Positions 26,507 through 34,671 of a stretch of DNA of 64,000 nucleotides are shown in pieces (positions within the stretch are counted from its first letter, which is position 1; every line of letters starts with the position of its first letter). Where the stretch lies: the NCBI RefSeq assembly GCF_010119935.1, contig NZ_CP048209.1, forward strand, positions 4,653,001-4,717,000, written 5' to 3'. The notes beneath the pieces are model-generated. The model was not told the origin of the DNA, did no database searches, and saw only the letters and a program-made list of their open reading frames with translations. A program made the translations under genes and the position numbers. The stretch is from Paenibacillus lycopersici (GTDB lineage: Bacteria > Bacillota > Bacilli > Paenibacillales > Paenibacillaceae).

Positions 26507-26955
26507 AATGTATGGTGCGATACGGCGGTGCGGTGCGCAGCCAGGCAGTCGATCGAGCGCCGCAGGCTGCCGCCAAGCGCAGCTTGCTGCAGCTATGAGC
26601 AGCCAGCTCAATGCAGTCACATGCATGAAGCGATGCAGCAGAATGCTATAAACTGCAGACATATGAAGCTAATCGCTATAAATGGCAGTGAAATGAAGCT
26701 ACGTAGTCAGATGCGGCCGAATGCTAAATTACAGTCCAATATCTCGGCGACTGCTCGATCTGAATTTCCAGCGCTTGTCCGCCTATCCCGCCGCTTGTCC
26801 GCCAATGTAGTGCACGGGGTGCACTACATCCACAATTCCGGCGCTATGCTGCCGAATAGCCCCGACTAACCAAAGCTCGCGACATCGCCGCGCTCGCGAC
26901 GGTTCCTCAACCAACCGCTCGCTGCCTCTTCACATCACGCGCAAGCGCTTTAAGC
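26507..26955. other. Gene-free gap with degenerate repeats and a perfect hairpin
   Basis: Positions ~26595-26750 hold loose repeats built from ATGAAGC, GCAGCAGAATGCTATAA and CTATAAATGGCAGTGAAATGAAGC. Near 26770-26800 the words GCGCTTGTCCGCC and CGCTTGTCCGCC form a direct repeat, followed by the hairpin at 26805-26829. I see no coding sequence. Confidence 0.6.
26805..26829. repeat. Perfect 11-bp inverted repeat with GGG loop
   Basis: ATGTAGTGCAC, loop GGG, GTGCACTACAT. It lacks a T-run on either strand, so it is not a typical terminator; it could be a protein-binding palindrome or part of a dispersed palindromic repeat. Confidence 0.85.
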
Positions 26956-27768
26956 TCAAACCCGTCTCATTGCCGTCTCGCTGTCGACGAACGTCACTTC
27001 GATGCCTGGGAACGCCTCGCGCAGCTGCTCCGTCACGGTCAGCATACCGGACTCCTCGCTCTTCTGATGGCCGATGACGAGCAGCGCCTTCGCGAAGCCC
27101 ATGTCGATGGCGTCCCGGACGTACTCGTTCGTTTCCCACTCGTTCGTCTCGCCCGCGATCAACAGATCCGCGTCGTAATTGCGGATGAAATTCACATGCT
27201 TCCCGAAGCCGGGCGCCCCGGGGCTCAGCGCGAAACGAGACACAGGCAGGTCGAGCCCGCCGGCAGCCAGCACGCTGTCGATGCCGAGCTTGCTCTTCAA
27301 ATGATTCATGATGGAACCGACGGTTTGCCGCTCGCCTTCCGGAACGTTCAACACATGCATATCCCGCTCGTCCGCATAGGACTCCCATTCCAACTGCTTC
27401 AGCATGCCGAGCAGGATGCCGTCCGGCTTGTATTCATGCACGTAATCGTGCAGCCGGAAGATGGCGATGCCGGATTCCTCGATCAATGCCCGCTTCCGCT
27501 CGTACACCGGATCGCCGGCAAGCGAGCTTGGATCATCCATATGATTGTAGAACGTCGGCTCATGCGTGATGATCAAATCCGCCCCGGCTTCAACGGCCTG
27601 CTTGATCCCCGCGTACGTCGTCATGAACATGACGGCGATTGTGCTGACTTCGGCGTTCGGATTACCGCTCTTCAACGTATCGACGGTGTTCGCCTTCGGC
27701 TCCCCCGCCGGGCTGATCAGACGGTCGATCACCGTTTGTACTGTAATAGGCTGCTTGGTTTGAGACAT
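26956..27768 (-). CDS. Nif3-like dinuclear metal centre protein
   Basis: This 270-residue protein resembles the NIF3/YqfO family (often annotated GTP cyclohydrolase I type 2 family). The conserved ITHEPTFYNHMDD region (His ligands), RLHDYVHEY and the C-terminal GH-rich strand VIGHQKSEE are visible. The start at 27768 (MSQTKQ) follows GGAGGAG; an ATG at 27789 overlaps that ribosome site. It is 28 nt downstream of the kinase gene and probably co-transcribed with it. The true reaction is uncertain for this family. Confidence 0.85.
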   Translation of the reverse strand: MSQTKQPITVQTVIDRLISPAGEPKANTVDTLKSGNPNAEVSTIAVMFMTTYAGIKQAVEAGADLIITHEPTFYNHMDDPSSLAGDPVYERKRALIEESGIAIFRLHDYVHEYKPDGILLGMLKQLEWESYADERDMHVLNVPEGERQTVGSIMNHLKSKLGIDSVLAAGGLDLPVSRFALSPGAPGFGKHVNFIRNYDADLLIAGETNEWETNEYVRDAIDMGFAKALLVIGHQKSEESGMLTVTEQLREAFPGIEVTFVDSETAMRRV

Positions 27769-27796
27769 GGATTCGTTCTCCTCCTTCATTAATCCG

Positions 27797-28732
27797 CTAG
27801 CGCCGAGCCGCCCGTTCCAGCAGGCTCAGCAAATAGTCGTCAAGCCGTTCGCGAACGATCGCATTCGTCAGCCCGGTGACGCCAAGATCCGTCCAGCCGC
27901 CGTACACTTCCGGCTCCCAGAACGCATAATCGATCAGCGAGACAATGTCCCAATACGGATCGTAGGCATAGGCATCGCCCGCATGACGACAATACGCGTC
28001 CAGGAAGTCATCGGCCGCCTGCAGGCCGTGCAGCTGAGCCAGATTGACGCGGCAATGGCCAACGTCGATGCCCGCCGGGCCGACGCAGCCGTTCACCCAA
28101 TCGACGATGCCGCTCACTTTCCCCTCCGCGCACAAAATATTGGTCGGATGATAGTCGCGGTGAATGAACCGCTGCGGAGCGAACGGCTCGGGCTCCAGCG
28201 CGATGGCCGCCGCCTCCTGCCAGCGGCCGGCATGCCGCGACCACGAGGAGGCGTCCAGCTGCGACGCGTCGCAATAGCGGTAATAGCGCCAAGGAAACTC
28301 GCCGGGCTCGACGCGGTGGATGGCCGCAAGCGCCGATGCCATGCCGTCCAGCCAACAGCCGATATCGGGCGACGTCAGCTCGACGGCGCCTTCAAGCCGC
28401 GACATCAGCACGGCGGGCATGCCGCTCTCGCTCCCCGTCTCGTCGAACGCGAGGATTCGCGGCGTCGCCACGCCTTCATTGCGGACGGCGAGCCGCAGCA
28501 CGTCGGCTTCATGGCGGGCAAGCGCCGGCTGGTGGCCGAGCCATTCCTCGTCATTGAACAGCCGTAGCACGACCGTTCGCTTCTCCCCGTCCGCTTGCAG
28601 CGCCAACTCATAGACGAGCGACGAGATGCCGCCCTGAAGCCGTCTCGCCTGAAGCGCCTCGGCGGCGGGATCGACGGCTTTCAAAGCCCACTGCAGCGCT
28701 TGCGGAAGAATGGGATGAACGTCACTCATCAT
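27797..28732 (-). CDS. Aminoglycoside phosphotransferase (APH) family kinase
   Basis: This 311-residue protein has the APH/choline-kinase fold: the catalytic loop FIHRDYHPTNILCAEG (Asp and Asn) and the metal-binding IVDWVNGCVGPAGIDVGHCR. Family members phosphorylate aminoglycosides, macrolides, homoserine, choline or other small alcohols; no feature here picks one. The ATG is preceded by AGGTGG. It sits between a lipoprotein gene (39 nt upstream) and Nif3-like, which suggests a three-gene operon. Confidence 0.88.
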   Translation of the reverse strand: MMSDVHPILPQALQWALKAVDPAAEALQARRLQGGISSLVYELALQADGEKRTVVLRLFNDEEWLGHQPALARHEADVLRLAVRNEGVATPRILAFDETGSESGMPAVLMSRLEGAVELTSPDIGCWLDGMASALAAIHRVEPGEFPWRYYRYCDASQLDASSWSRHAGRWQEAAAIALEPEPFAPQRFIHRDYHPTNILCAEGKVSGIVDWVNGCVGPAGIDVGHCRVNLAQLHGLQAADDFLDAYCRHAGDAYAYDPYWDIVSLIDYAFWEPEVYGGWTDLGVTGLTNAIVRERLDDYLLSLLERAARR

Positions 28733-28771
28733 AGATCCACCTGACTTTCGATAGGAATGACTGTTTCGTGA

Positions 28772-29323
28772 TTAATCGTAACCGCCTTCGGCCGCCGGCA
28801 GCGCTTGGTACGCTTCCGTGGCCTGTACGATGGCCGAAACGTACGTTTGCAGCTCCAGCAGCTTCTTCGCGCCCGGCGCGATGTCGCAGTGTTCGCCCGA
28901 CCATGTCAGCGTTCTCGTCTCTCCCGCCGCCGTGATCGTCCAGCTGGCTTGATTGTAAGGCACCTGCGAGCAGCCCGTATTGGCCGGATTCAGATCCGTC
29001 AGCCGCATCGCATGAACCGTTTTCATTTTCGCATAGATCGCCTGCATTTCGCTATCGGATAATTTCAAGTCGGCCGCGGCCGTCCCTTTCACGATCAAAT
29101 CCTTGGTGACTTTGTCCGCGTAGGTGTCGATCTCATCCTTCATGCCGTAACCGTACCGCACGCGAAAATCAAAATCGGCCGGCATTTCGGCAGGCATCTC
29201 GTGCGCCAGTACGCCGGTCGGCGCTACGTCATGATCCGCGGCGGCAGGAGCTTCGCGATTCGCCGTCCCGCAGCCGGATAACAGCGCCGCGGCCGCGACG
29301 GCCATCGTTAACCATCGTCTCAT
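28772..29323 (-). CDS. Putative lipoprotein of unknown function
   Basis: This 183-residue protein has a signal peptide with lipobox LLSGC (Cys18). The mature part is hydrophilic, with two Cys residues (SQVPYNQASWTITAAGE after GCSQ, and EHCD) that could form a disulphide. I do not recognise the domain. GGGGGATTGAG precedes the ATG at 29323; a longer frame to 29395 would bury the signal peptide. It is upstream of the APH kinase gene on the same strand. Confidence 0.75.
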   Translation of the reverse strand: MRRWLTMAVAAAALLSGCGTANREAPAAADHDVAPTGVLAHEMPAEMPADFDFRVRYGYGMKDEIDTYADKVTKDLIVKGTAAADLKLSDSEMQAIYAKMKTVHAMRLTDLNPANTGCSQVPYNQASWTITAAGETRTLTWSGEHCDIAPGAKKLLELQTYVSAIVQATEAYQALPAAEGGYD

Positions 29324-29430
29324 CTCAATCCCCCTCTGCACATTAGACGGATACGGCAGGCACATGTTGCAGGCATACAGGTACGATCCGAGCATCCCGG
29401 CGCAATAAGAGCCGACTCGACTACGACAAA

Positions 29431-29460
29431 AACCGGCCGCACATCCTGCTGCAGCCGGTT
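29431..29460 (-). terminator. Terminator of the small hypothetical gene
   Basis: AACCGGC...GCCGGTT stem (with additional GCAG pairing) followed on the minus strand by TTTTTGTCG, just beyond the stop at 29503. Confidence 0.7.
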
Positions 29461-29502
29461 CTTGCTCACGCTTCTTCGATTCCTTCGGCCGTCTGGCCGC
29501 AA

Positions 29503-29811
29503 TCAGCCTTCCGTTACGTCCGCTTTCAGCGCGCCGGCAGCCTCGAGCATGACCGGAATAACCGCTTCGTTCGTTCCCGATACGTACAGATCGCCATCAT
29601 AATGACGGAACGGGATCAGCGACTCGCCGAATCGCCACATGAAGAAATCGCCCTCGATCGACATCGTCGTCTCGCCTTTCACCGTAAACACGTTCGTATA
29701 CGTAAAATCAGGCTTGTCCTGAAAATATGCCTTGCATTCTTCGAGCGTAATCGGTTTCGCGCCTTCTTCCGGCGCTTGAAGCGATCTCGTGATGCGATAA
29801 CGTCGTGCCAT
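29503..29811 (-). CDS. Conserved-looking small protein, function unknown
   Basis: A 102-residue soluble protein with no signal peptide or TM segment and an alternating-strand pattern (YTNVFTVKGETTMSIEGDFFMWRF). I do not recognise a family. GGGGGCATAACC precedes the ATG at 29811. It follows the 3-methyladenine glycosylase gene on the same strand with a 63-nt gap and its own terminator lies downstream, so it probably shares that transcript. Confidence 0.7.
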   Translation of the reverse strand: MARRYRITRSLQAPEEGAKPITLEECKAYFQDKPDFTYTNVFTVKGETTMSIEGDFFMWRFGESLIPFRHYDGDLYVSGTNEAVIPVMLEAAGALKADVTEG

Positions 29812-29874
29812 TGGTTATGCCCCCAAGCTTGTCAGATTCGATTTCATTATAGCATGTAACGCCCATTAGCTCCG

Positions 29875-30462
29875 CTAGCGCTTGGCATGATGCCAGTCGC
29901 AATCCCGCGCATGGTCGTTGACCATTCCCGCGGCTTGCATGTACGCGTAACAAATCGTCGAGCCGACGAATTTGAAGCCGCGCTTCTTCAAATCCTTGCT
30001 CATCGCATCCGATTGCGGCGTCGTCGCCGGCACCTCGTTCCTGGCCGTCCAGTCGTTCACCATCGGTTCGCCGCCGACGAAACGCCAGATATACGCATCG
30101 AAGCTGCCGAATTGCTCGCATACCTGCAAGAAGCATCTTGCGTTCGCGATCGCCGATTGGATCTTCAGCCGGTTGCGGATTATGCCGGGATCGTTCATCA
30201 GCTCCGCCGTCTTGGCTTCGTCATAGCGCGCCACTTTGACCGGATCGAACTGATCGAACGCCTGCCGGTAGTTCTCGCGTTTCTTCAGCACCGTATACCA
30301 GCTCAAGCCGGCCTGCGCCCCTTCCAGGATAAGCAGCTCGAACAGCTTCCGGTCGTCGTGAACGGGCACGCCCCATTCGCGGTCATGGTAATCGACGTAT
30401 AACGGATCTTCATTGACCCAGCCGCAGCGCGCGGGCATGCGGGCATCTTCCTGTTTGTTCAT
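29875..30462 (-). CDS. tag: DNA-3-methyladenine glycosylase I
   Basis: This 195-residue enzyme excises 3-methyladenine from DNA. It has the TagI signature from CGWVNEDPLYVDYHDREWGVPVHDDRKLFELLILEGAQAGLSW (given in part) through GFKFVGSTICYAYMQAAGMVNDH. The zinc ligands are Cys and His near the N-terminus and His...Cys near the C-terminus (NDHARDCDWH). The ATG at 30462 has GGAGG about 12 nt upstream; an ATG 24 nt further in is also possible. The homologous block starts just after either. Confidence 0.93.
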   Translation of the reverse strand: MNKQEDARMPARCGWVNEDPLYVDYHDREWGVPVHDDRKLFELLILEGAQAGLSWYTVLKKRENYRQAFDQFDPVKVARYDEAKTAELMNDPGIIRNRLKIQSAIANARCFLQVCEQFGSFDAYIWRFVGGEPMVNDWTARNEVPATTPQSDAMSKDLKKRGFKFVGSTICYAYMQAAGMVNDHARDCDWHHAKR

Positions 30463-30549
30463 CGCTTCCGCTAACCTCCATCTGATCGTTGACACGTTTT
30501 GTACCATTCTATCATCTACTATAGCAAAACCAATAGTGAGGTGATTACT

Positions 30550-30813
30550 ATGGCTCGCACGAAAGCGGTATTGCAGCCTGATTTGGTCTTGATCCTGTGG
30601 TCGAGGAACGCGCTCTATCCCGGATCCCCGCGCCGCATCGTTTCCTCCCGCGTCATCGGCAACTCCCAGCCCTGCACGGCCAGCTTAAGACCCGGCACGC
30701 TGTTGGCGACGGCCCTGGCCTGCCTGCTCGATAACGACATCGGCTTCAAGATCGTCTTCCGCAAAAAAACGTCCGGCATCAGCGGATATTTGCTCCTGCA
30801 ACGCAAGCGCTGA
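30550..30813 (+). CDS. Small basic protein of unknown function
   Basis: An 87-residue protein starting at ATG 30550 with GAGGTGATT six to seven bases before it, a strong site. It contains one moderately hydrophobic stretch (LLATALACLLDNDIGFKIVF). It ends in a basic tail. I do not recognise it. It is transcribed away from tag and ends 12 nt before the left bracket hairpin of element copy C, which would serve as its terminator. Confidence 0.65.
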   Translation: MARTKAVLQPDLVLILWSRNALYPGSPRRIVSSRVIGNSQPCTASLRPGTLLATALACLLDNDIGFKIVFRKKTSGISGYLLLQRKR

Positions 30814-30825
30814 CGGACAAGCCGC

Positions 30826-30850
30826 AAGGGGCAGCTCATGGCTGCCCCTT
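30826..30850. terminator. Left bracket hairpin of element copy C
   Basis: AAGGGGCAGC, loop TCATG, GCTGCCCCTT: a 10-bp perfect stem. It is repeated almost exactly at 31322-31346 on the other side of the element (24 of 25 positions identical). Confidence 0.85.
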
Positions 30851-30872
30851 CAGATTGTTGCGAACGATGCGC

Positions 30873-31318
30873 TGCTTCGAGCAGGCTCGCGGCGCACCGC
30901 GCCCTGGAGCACGATGGGATCCTGTTGGCGCTTCGCCGGCGTGTCATGAGCTGCCGGTACCGTTTCGAACCTGGCCGGCTCCAAGACGGCTGGTTCACGG
31001 AGCGTCCATCGGTGCAAGGAAGCGGACAGGAGATCCGTTATCCGCTTCTATATCACGAGCTTGCGTGTGCCGGCGGACAAGAAATCCGTTCTATCGGCTG
31101 ATTAGCCTGTTTTCGATTTCATTCGAGGGCTTTAACGGATCCTGTGTCCGTGCGCCACTCCAAAATCCCGATTTCGTCAAAATAACGGAACCTGTGTCCG
31201 CTAGTCTTGGCGGGGGAATCCATTCCTTTTCCTTTTCCTTTTCCTTTTCCTTTTCCTTTTCATTTTCCTTTCCCTTGCCGTACATGCATCATAAGCGGCG
31301 TCGAGCTTTCTCGACAGC
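30873..31318 (+). repeat. Dispersed four-motif intergenic element, copy C
   Basis: The left arm begins GCTTCGAGCA and contains GAACC...GGCTGGTTC. The direct motifs start at 31023 and 31074, the inverted motifs at 31133 and 31183 (the last interval is 50 instead of 51). The right end is CGTCGAGCTTTCTCGACAGC. A hexanucleotide repeat has expanded between the fourth motif and the right end. No coding content is shared with copies A, B or D. Confidence 0.85.
31224..31274. repeat. Hexanucleotide microsatellite (TTTTCC)n
   Basis: About seven units of TTTTCC with one interruption (CATTTTCC), inside element copy C. Frames across it give meaningless Lys-Glu or Phe-Ser repeats. Confidence 0.9.
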
Positions 31319-31321
31319 CCG

Positions 31322-31346
31322 AAGGGGCAGCTCATAGCTGCCCCTT
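31322..31346. terminator. Right bracket hairpin of element copy C
   Basis: AAGGGGCAGC, loop TCATA, GCTGCCCCTT, followed by GTTG on the plus strand. Differs from the left bracket only in one loop base. Confidence 0.85.
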
Positions 31347-31503
31347 GTTGGCTGAACATATATAACGGGTATAACGGGATCCGTCGTCGGCTGGCGGTCC
31401 ACTGATTGCCGTCGACCGGCGGCCAGCTGCCCATGACGGGCACTAATCGTGCCGCGCAGTACCGGCGGACGAACGCTTCGGCGGCAGCCTGCGCGCGGCG
31501 GAA

Positions 31504-32613
31504 TTAAGCGGCTCCCCGGCGCTTCCCGCTGCCTGGCCGGGCGCGGAGCACGACCCGCAGCAGCGGCGGCACGAGGAAGAAGATAAAGAACATCCGGAAC
31601 ATCTGATACCCGGCGACGATCGACAGGTCCGCATGAATTTCATGGGCGATGATGCCCATCTGATCCATGCCGCCCGGCGCGAGGCTGAGCAGTCCCGTCG
31701 ATGCGGACACCGGCTGCAGCAGGGTCAGCAGGTACGCCATGCCGAGCGCGCCGGCGATGAGCAGCAGGCCGCTGACGATCGCCAGCGTGAAATTGCGGAC
31801 CTTGTTCGGCAGCTGTCTCGGCTGCAGCATCAACCCTACGTACGCCCCGATCATCAGCTGCGCGATTTGCGTGAGCGTCCCGGGCAGCGCCGGACCGTGC
31901 ACGCCGCACAGCTGCAAGGCCGCCGTCCCGATGGCCGGTCCGAGCATGTAGGCGGTCGGCAGCTTGATGCGGGCCCCGCCGACGGCGCAGGCGATGGAGA
32001 CGACGGCGAACAGGAGGATATTCGGGAACAGGCCGCCCCAGCTTGCCGGCGTACCGGCTGCAGCGGCAGCGGCCGAAGCCGCGCTGTCCTTCACCTGCCC
32101 CAGGATCGGGCTGAACACGACGAGCGGCACGCAGATGACGATCATCATCAGCCGCGTCACCTGCGTGAACGTGACGGACGTAATGTTGATGCCCTCCGTC
32201 TCTTCCGCCAAAATAATCGCTTGCGTCAAGCCGCCGGGAATGCTCCCGAGCAGCGCGGTCCGAAATCCCGTGCCGGAAAACCTCGATATCACGTAGGCGA
32301 TCCCCGTGCAATAAGCCAGCAGCAGCACCGCCATCAGCAGCATATACGGCAGCTGCAGCGCCATTTCCTTCAACGCCGCCGCCGTGAGCGACAGCCCGAT
32401 CGTGTACCCGACGATGATGAGCGCCGTATTGCGCAGCTCCTGCGGCCAGACGAAACGGTCCGCGACCAGGTTATTGCCGATCAGCACGGCGATCATCGGG
32501 CCGAGCAGCCAAGGAATCGGAATATTCATCCAGTCGAACAACAACCCGCCGATTACCGACAAGACGACGGTTCTTGCAACGGATCCGGCTCGAAGCGGCT
32601 TGCGTGCAGTCAT
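31504..32613 (-). CDS. AbrB-family membrane transporter (PF05145-type)
   Basis: This 369-residue membrane protein shows the tandem duplication typical of membrane AbrB proteins: two halves of five to six TM segments, each with a P-W-L-L-G-P-M or Y-M-L-G-P-A motif (IPIPWLLGPMIAV and LPTAYMLGPAIGT). GSIPGGLTQ and APGGMDQMG also match between halves. Members are proposed permeases or ammonia-monooxygenase-like proteins. GCGAGGAG precedes ATG 32613; the longer frame to 32685 lacks a site. Unrelated to the DNA-binding AbrB regulator. Confidence 0.87.
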   Translation of the reverse strand: MTARKPLRAGSVARTVVLSVIGGLLFDWMNIPIPWLLGPMIAVLIGNNLVADRFVWPQELRNTALIIVGYTIGLSLTAAALKEMALQLPYMLLMAVLLLAYCTGIAYVISRFSGTGFRTALLGSIPGGLTQAIILAEETEGINITSVTFTQVTRLMMIVICVPLVVFSPILGQVKDSAASAAAAAAGTPASWGGLFPNILLFAVVSIACAVGGARIKLPTAYMLGPAIGTAALQLCGVHGPALPGTLTQIAQLMIGAYVGLMLQPRQLPNKVRNFTLAIVSGLLLIAGALGMAYLLTLLQPVSASTGLLSLAPGGMDQMGIIAHEIHADLSIVAGYQMFRMFFIFFLVPPLLRVVLRARPGSGKRRGAA

Positions 32614-32713
32614 AGCTATCTCCTCGCTTCCTCTATCAGAATGCCATATCATGCCGCTTTCTATGAAAACGTTTAATATGAGCAAATAATTGCACAGTTT
32701 ACCCCAAAAAAAT

Positions 32714-33130
32714 TTAGCTCTTGATCAGATCCGCCACGGTGTAATGGCCAAGCACCTTCGTGACCTGCGTATTAATATCGGACATGATCGTCTGGAACGC
32801 CTCGTTCACCCGCTGGCCGAAGCCGTGATCGCCCGTCGTATCCAGCATCCGATCCCATTGCGGCTGTTCTTCGTGCAAGGCCGTATACACCTCGAACAAG
32901 GTGATGGCCTGCGGCGAACGAGCCAGCTCATAGCCGCCCGAACGGCCCTGCCGCACTTCGACGATGCCCGCGTCGCCAAGCTGTGCCATGATTTTGCGCA
33001 GCGCGGTCGGCTCGCATTGCACCTGCACCGCGATTTCCGCGCTGGAACGCTGCTCTTCGCTCGTCGCCAGCACGATGAGCGCTTGAAGCCCCAAGCCAAA
33101 CCGTTTCAACTGAGCCATCTTGTCTCGCAT
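32714..33130 (-). CDS. Rrf2 family transcriptional regulator
   Basis: This 138-residue regulator has the Rrf2 winged helix: SSAEIAVQVQCEPTALRKIMAQLGDAGIVEVRQGRSGGYELA. The three cysteines that bind Fe-S clusters in IscR/NsrR are absent (only one Cys in this region), so it is of the cluster-free YwgB/CymR-like kind. Start choice: ATG 33130 after AGAGAGG, or ATG 33118 (MAQLKRFG). It is upstream of the AbrB-type permease on the same strand and may control it. Confidence 0.85.
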   Translation of the reverse strand: MRDKMAQLKRFGLGLQALIVLATSEEQRSSAEIAVQVQCEPTALRKIMAQLGDAGIVEVRQGRSGGYELARSPQAITLFEVYTALHEEQPQWDRMLDTTGDHGFGQRVNEAFQTIMSDINTQVTKVLGHYTVADLIKS

Positions 33131-33347
33131 TCGCCTCTCTGCGTTTCTTAGTGTGTAAATTCTAGCACAGTTTATAGTAGGGCGCAACTCGCCGAACGGC
33201 CTCTCCGCCGTTCTGCCTTCCGGCGGAATAGCCGCTAAGCCATCGGCGCCGAAGGCGTTCGCGAACCGATTCGAAGCGCCGAGAGGGATTGTGACGCAAG
33301 GCGGAGAATGTAGAACGGATAACCTTAAAAGAATGGGAGCGGCTGCC

Positions 33348-33881
33348 ATGGAACTCGATACTCTTCGTTACCCGCTCGGCCGTCTGGTGCCGGCGCGGCA
33401 TTCGGGACCGCTGGACCGCGAACGCTGGATGCAGGACATCGCCGGCATTGCCGGAGCGCTTCGTTCGACGGTCGCATCGCTGACCGAGGAACAGCTGCGT
33501 ATGCCGTACCGGCCGGGAGGCTGGACCGTCAGACAGGTCGTACACCACTTGGCCGACAGCGACATGAACGCGTACATCCGCTTCAAGCGGGCGTTGACGG
33601 AGGACGCGCCGCTGGCCGGCACGTTCAGGGAAGACGTCTTCGCCGAACTGGCCGACTACGCCGATACGCCGGTCGAAGCGTCGCTTGCGCTGCTGGAGGC
33701 GCTGCACGCGCGTTTCCTCGCGCTGCTGCACGGCATGGCGGACGAGCAATTCAAGCGGACGTTCACCAGCCCGGCGCACGGGCTTATGACGATCGATCAG
33801 GCGGTCGAGCGCTTCGCCTGGCACGGCAGGCATCATATCGCGCAGATCGCGCAGATCGCAAACCGCTCGCATGGCAGCTAA
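33348..33881 (+). CDS. YfiT/BstA-like DinB-fold metal-dependent protein
   Basis: This 177-residue protein has the YfiT pattern: N-terminal LRYPLGRLVP, a metal His in VRQVVHHLADSDMNAY and a C-terminal HGRHHIAQI. The three His residues would bind a divalent metal. In B. subtilis the homologue is a putative bacillithiol S-transferase. GGGAG is nine bases before the ATG at 33348. It stands alone, divergent from the Rrf2 gene. Confidence 0.85.
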   Translation: MELDTLRYPLGRLVPARHSGPLDRERWMQDIAGIAGALRSTVASLTEEQLRMPYRPGGWTVRQVVHHLADSDMNAYIRFKRALTEDAPLAGTFREDVFAELADYADTPVEASLALLEALHARFLALLHGMADEQFKRTFTSPAHGLMTIDQAVERFAWHGRHHIAQIAQIANRSHGS

Positions 33882-33999
33882 TGGGCGCTGCAGCCGGCCG
33901 GCATGCCGTCGGCTTAACGAAACCCGGCCGTGAATCCCCCCTTCCGCCATGCTATACTGGAACAAGCATCCAGAAAGCCGACGAAGGAGGCAATACGCG

Positions 34000-34671
34000 T
34001 TGTTTCGAATCATGCTCGTGGAGGACGATGCGGATATTCGCGGCATTGTCGCGGATACGCTGCGCAAATGGCAGTACGACGTTGTCGAGCCCGCCGATTT
34101 CGGCGACGTGAGACAAGCGTTCGAAACCCATCGGCCGCATCTGATCCTGCTCGATATCAACCTGCCCGTGTTCGACGGGTTCTATTGGTGCCGGCAAATC
34201 CGCGCGGTATCCAACGTACCGATTATTTTCCTCTCCTCCCGCAATCAGAATATGGACATCGTCATGGCCATCAATATGGGCGGCGACGATTTCGTGCAGA
34301 AGCCGTTCGACCTGGAAATCCTCGTCGCCAAAGTGACCGCGCTGCTGCGCCGGAATTATACCTACCAGGAAGAGACCCTGCAGCTGCGGCACCGCGGCTT
34401 GCTGCTCAATGTCGCCAATTCGACGGCTGACTTCGAAGGCCGGGTCGCCGAGCTGTCCCGGAACGAATTCATCATTCTCGGCGTGCTGATGCGGAAGGCG
34501 GGGACGATCGTTTCCCGCGACGATCTCATGCAGGCGCTGTGGCATGACGAGCAGTTCATCGACGACAACACGCTGACCGTGAACGTCAATCGGCTGCGCC
34601 GCAAAATCGCCGAGCTCGGCCTGGAGCCGTTCATCGCGACCCGCAAAGGGATGGGGTATATCGTGGAATGA
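34000..34671 (+). CDS. OmpR-family response regulator (BceR-like)
   Basis: This 223-residue regulator has a receiver domain with phospho-acceptor Asp in HLILLDINLPVFDG (~residue 53), acidic pocket EDDAD and Lys in QKPFD. A winged-helix DNA-binding domain follows (DNTLTVNVNRLRRKIAELG...TRKGMGYIVE). The start is TTG at 34000, nine bases after AAGGAGG. The stop overlaps the kinase start by 4 bp. In Bce systems this regulator activates the ABC exporter that removes peptide antibiotics. Confidence 0.92.
   Translation: MFRIMLVEDDADIRGIVADTLRKWQYDVVEPADFGDVRQAFETHRPHLILLDINLPVFDGFYWCRQIRAVSNVPIIFLSSRNQNMDIVMAINMGGDDFVQKPFDLEILVAKVTALLRRNYTYQEETLQLRHRGLLLNVANSTADFEGRVAELSRNEFIILGVLMRKAGTIVSRDDLMQALWHDEQFIDDNTLTVNVNRLRRKIAELGLEPFIATRKGMGYIVE

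Noticed and set aside
31091-31337. Frames with Lys-Glu or Phe-Ser repeats
   Set aside because: Translation of the TTTTCC microsatellite; no coding evidence.
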